The translations under genes were made by a program, and so were the position numbers. Shown in pieces: positions 60,045 to 64,000 of a stretch of DNA of 64,000 nucleotides. Each line of letters begins with the position of its first letter. Within the stretch, counting starts at the first letter, position 1. The stretch spans positions 14,138,501-14,202,500 of the forward strand of contig CM077599.1 in the NCBI GenBank assembly GCA_039654915.1, in the 5' to 3' direction. The notes under the pieces are model-generated. The model was not told where the DNA came from, searched no databases, and saw only the letters and a program-made list of their open reading frames with translations. This stretch comes from Aquilaria yunnanensis. Lineage: Eukaryota > Streptophyta > Magnoliopsida > Malvales > Thymelaeaceae.

Positions 60045-60595
60045 GGGCTATAAATGAACCAAATGAATACGAATAAGTCATATTCGTGTTTGTTCATTTA
60101 GTTTATAACGAACACGAACACAAATACGAATAATTAAAGCTGATAACTATCATCAATCTGAATTGAAACTAGTCTAGCAATAACTGACAAAGCAATAGGT
60201 TATAGTGAGAGAAATTATGGGTTATGGCTATAGAACTCAGCTTGATATTGCAGCAAGTTCACCCTGTGAGGGAAATAACTGATTATGTTTTGGGAAACAA
60301 AGATAATAAATTAATTTGGGGGAGATTAGAGCATAATCATATGTGTGTGGAGTAGGTAAATATATAAATCAACAAAGAAATAGACATGAACGAACAAACA
60401 AATAAATAAATATAAACGAATAATAACTGAACAGTTTATAAACATAAATGAATTAATCAGACCTTGTTCGTATTCTTTCATTTAACTAATCAAACAGGAA
60501 AATCTATTCATGTTCGTTCATTTAACTAAATAAACGAACATAAATAAACTTTGACTGAACGGTTCACCGAACGCCATGTTCCTTTATACCTCTAA
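60045..60595. mobile_element. hAT-like non-autonomous element
   Basis: Ends CTTAGGGCTATAAATGAACC (near 60041) and, inverted, CTTAGAGGTATAAAGGAAC (near 60590). The inside is rich in AACGAACA/TGTTCGTT repeats typical of one plant hAT MITE type. No clear 8-bp duplication remains. Confidence 0.5.
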
Positions 60596-62950
60596 GTTGG
60601 GTCCAGTAAAAATTTTGAATGAAAAAAGCTAGATGGTCTGCATCTCTAGTTCAAAAGTTAACTACCTAAGTGGTCATTTTTTATGCTAAAAATAATCAAT
60701 TTTCACTTAAAATTTTTAAAAGAAAAGATAATTGTTTTATACACACGCACATACTAGTATGCAAGAGCTATTGAAATAAATTGAATGAACTTTTAGAAAA
60801 AGGGGGAAATATATTTCTTTAAAGATTGCTGCTGTTTTTCCCGATAATTACATTTTCTTAACTCAAAATTATACCTTTTTTATTTGATTTTGAAACCTAC
60901 ATTTATGCATACTTGAATATGCTTCTTTTTGCTTCCTCTCTCGCTTTTGGGGGGGGGGGGGGGGGGGTGTGGTTACAAATTAATTTAATTTGAGGAATGG
61001 AATTTTGAGCAACTAGTAAACCCAAAAAAAAAAATAAATATTATATCCAGCGGCAGTGAAATTTTCTTTTTCAACCAGCATTTTTATTCAAAAATTTTTG
61101 TTAAATGTATTACACAACTGTCAATTTTACTTCAGCGTTAATATCACTAGGGTTGTAGACAGATTTTTACTCAAATTCATTTTTGCACTCAAAATTTTAT
61201 TCTGCAATTGTCACTGAAAACAGAAAAATATGGTTCTGTAGTGATCAGATCAACAAAGTGTGGATCAAAGGCTACAACCAATGAATCAAATCCAAGAAAG
61301 AGCAAGAGAAGTTGGACCCATTGATATGATCATATCCATCCTTTGCATCTCTTGCATGTAGCCACACTTTAAATAATTCAAACGAATCAACCAATAATAA
61401 GCAAGGGAAAGAGTTCAAATCAAATTGGTGAAGTAAAATTTTCTTAGATTAGAGCTTTGCACTCCACCAAATTGTTGTGGAAGAGAATCAAATAAATGTG
61501 ATAATTGTGACAGAGAGGTTTGGGTGAGTCACAGGCACACGATCATAATTCCTCCGTTTTTCTTTCTTTTTTTTCTTGATCGCTGCAAATCCAATTTGAT
61601 TTTGTGGTCACTGGAAAAATCGAAACTACTTTTCTTTGTCTTGTACTCAAGAGATCTCAATGTTAAATTGACAAATGTTGCTGATATTAAACCAAAACAC
61701 CTTTAGTTAAAGGTATTAACAAAAAAACAGAACTTCTCAAATAAAATTACTAGTGGAAAAGAAAACTCTCAACTGCTGTGGATAGGATATTTTTCCAAAA
61801 AAAAAAAAAGAAAAGAAAGAATCAAAGGTCTATGGCTTAATTAAACTTGTTAAAACAAGCAAGATCTGCACATATAATTTGAAAATGTAACAGCAAAGTA
61901 AACATAATTGTGGCGGATAATAAATTGATCTTTAAACGATAACAACTAAACCTAATTAAGTAACATGATTTGTAATTTTTATTTTTATTTTTTACAAAAT
62001 CATGTAGAAGTTATGATATTTTGCATGTGTGCTTGAATTTAATAAAAATATCTCAAACGGCCTCCAAACTATTATCATCCATATATATTTGAGTAATTGC
62101 TGAGACATGACATGGAGTTTAATTTGTAACATTATTCGTACGATGATCAAGCAAGCAAGATTCTGCAGGATCCCACAAAGATTACCTGCTATTGTTGCGT
62201 CATTTTCGTTTTCGTCGGCAAGCAAGAAAAAGAAAGGGAGTGTAATCCTACCATGAAATTGTTTTCTCACGACAATATATAGAAAAGTAAATGTCATTAT
62301 ATAATTTTCAAACAATATATAGAAAAGTAAATGTCATTATGACTTGATTTATGAGGGAAGTAGGTGCAATTAATCCTATTATATTATGATTGTTAGTGGC
62401 TCAATAGACTTAATTGAGCTTGAGGCTAACAATACATATCAATGTTTAGCTAAATAAAGTACCAAACGTATTTTTATGCATAAGCTCAATAAGGTAAAAC
62501 TGAATCTGAGATTGAACTATTTATTAAAACTTCAGTTCAGTAACAACTTTATTTGTTACTCTTAAAAGTTACTTTGCGATGTTGTTATACATTTGGTATC
62601 AACTTGTTTAGTGTAAGTTGATTGTACAAAAAAAAAAAAAAAATAACTTAGGATACTAATCGTACATCTTTTATTGTATACTTGTAAGCATATTTTTTAA
62701 TGTAAAAAAAATATATGTGAAAACAGTTCCTTGGATCACTTACATTTGGAGTAAATTGATTGTGAAAGCAAAATCATGTCTGTTCAGCAAAATTAACTTT
62801 TTCACATTCATGTGTTTTAACCATGTCCAATAAAGACCGGTTGCGGGCATCTTCTATGGACTTAGGTACCCCTTTAATTGACCCTATTTGCATGCTCTCT
62901 CCTTCCCACCTAATAACGCATGCCAATTTATTACTCTACCACTGAATTAA
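60596..62950. other. Intergenic stretch
   Basis: No gene is supported. A 19-base G run lies at 60949-60967. A 43-bp direct duplication (CAATATATAGAAAAGTAAATG) is at 62265-62340. Confidence 0.4.
60949..60967 (+). repeat. Run of 19 G
   Basis: Uninterrupted G homopolymer. It could fold into a quadruplex and is also a likely place for sequencing length errors. Confidence 0.85.
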
Positions 62951-62954
62951 ATAT

Positions 62955-63625
62955 CAAGGTATACCGTGGTTATACAGTATAAATATTTTTACATTTTGTC
63001 ATTTTATCATACTGTATACTGCAGTATTTCATGGTATACCGCATACTGCACACTTTTTGTATATATTTTGTTAAAAAAATGCGGTATACCACAAATACCA
63101 CGTAGTACGTACTGGGGTATTTAATTTTTTGCACCTATTTTTTTCTTATTTTTTTTACATCAAAATATCATAAATATATAAAACATTAAAATAAAAATAA
63201 TACACATATCATAAAATAAACATTTACTTTTAATTTTTTTGTTACTTTTCTTAATTAATATAAAAAAATTAATGGATGGTATTATTTATATTTATAGTAT
63301 ATCAATAAATTAGTTTTTTTTAGTATTATTTATTTTACTCCATATATAACATTTTTTTATGTTTTTTATATTAAAAAATATCTTATATATATATATATAT
63401 ATATTATTTATATTTAACAAATTATGATGAGAAAAATTAGAATACATATAAAATGAGTAAAAATAAATTATTAAACAAATTATGTTATCTTAAAATAATA
63501 TTCTAACATTTATTTTTTATAAAAAGAGTAATGGTATGCGGCTCGATATACCATATATGCAGTATACTTTAAAAATTCAGAGTGCGATATATTTTACGAT
63601 AACAGTATTTAACACCTTGACTCCA
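62955..63625. mobile_element. Possible hAT-like element with CAAGGT ends
   Basis: Left CAAGGTATACCG (62957) and right, inverted, CAAGGTGTTAAATACTG (near 63619), with many GTATACC/GGTATAC phrases on opposite strands near both ends and an AT-rich middle. A target duplication is not visible. Confidence 0.35.
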
Positions 63626-64000
63626 CCCACCTAGTGCATCTCTTCCTCCCACTATAGCTTTATTTAACGTTCTACTGACTTTGACCAGGCCTCCTTATCT
63701 CACTTCCCTATTTTGCAAAAATGATTCATCATCCTTCCCATTTCCCTTTACATATCGATGACCAAATGGCCATCTCCTTCCTCCAACTGATCCATGACCT
63801 ATCTGTGAGGCCGTACTCTATTGTGACCGAACTCAACTTTGCCTCCTTGGATGCAACTAGTAGCAAAATCATTGCATCTAACTCACAATCCCATCAACCA
63901 AATCCAGCAACCGTGAGGCATCTTGCTCACGGTATTGTCACAATTTGTTGTCCATCCTAGGTGAATTGCGGTCTACTATACTAGAATCTCTTCTTCACAC
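63626..64000. other. Right edge, no supported gene
   Basis: An ATG-started frame 63721-63960 (79 codons, plus strand) has even composition but no motif I recognise; it could be an exon piece of a gene running out of the window. Confidence 0.25.

Noticed and set aside
1..64000. tRNA or rRNA genes
   Set aside because: No cloverleaf or rRNA sequence was recognised; the tRNA-like strings at 13919, 44175, 52729 and 53034 are retrotransposon primer-binding sites.

Overview
The window looks like transposon-rich nuclear DNA of a flowering plant, probably a eudicot. It is AT-rich, its elements belong to plant lineages (Tat/Ogre-type Ty3/gypsy, Ty1/copia, TRIM, Pack-MULE, hAT-like), and the only intact host genes are a small two-exon gene and a RADIALIS-like MYB gene. 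The species cannot be named from sequence alone.

Bases 1-17428 are most of one large minus-strand Tat/Ogre-type retrotransposon whose 3' LTR runs off the left edge. In its own 5'-to-3' direction (right to left) it has: a 3.5 kb LTR (13940-17428), a tRNA-Arg primer-binding site, a leader, a decayed gag (11051-12940), 3 kb of repeats where pol would be expected, four tandem paralogues of a 182-codon basic Cys-motif protein (8027 down to 5081), a cytokinin-activating LOG retropseudogene (4488-3860), two tandem-repeat arrays, a polypurine tract and the 3' LTR. No protease, reverse transcriptase or integrase is visible, so it would need enzymes in trans. The four cargo ORFs resemble in layout the nucleic-acid-binding proteins of carla-/vitiviruses (Arg-rich stretch next to a CX2CX4CX3C motif). 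LOG and three of the paralogues are each preceded by a similar TATA block and an upstream element that is amplified fivefold before LOG. This cargo array is the most unusual thing in the window.

Bases 17429-20878 are an LTR of a second subfamily, cut by that insertion. A solo LTR of the first subfamily lies at 23135-26327 (TSD TCATG). Intergenic DNA and a 0.4 kb tandem duplication follow. Two related MULEs lie side by side at 29460-30528 and 30599-32444; the second is a Pack-MULE carrying a fragment of an HSL2-like LRR receptor kinase and an unidentified coiled-coil fragment. A two-exon 88-aa gene is at 33988-34333. A third MULE (about 35556-44399) is split by a Copia element (36918-44367, TSD AACAA), itself split by a solo LTR (38857-41752, TSD GAATC). 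A RADIALIS-like gene follows at 45343-45968. From 48.96 to 58.38 kb the DNA is AT-rich and built of diverged duplications, interrupted by a multi-LTR TRIM (52441-53212, TSD ACTTT). The right end holds MULE and hAT-like remnants and no recognisable gene.
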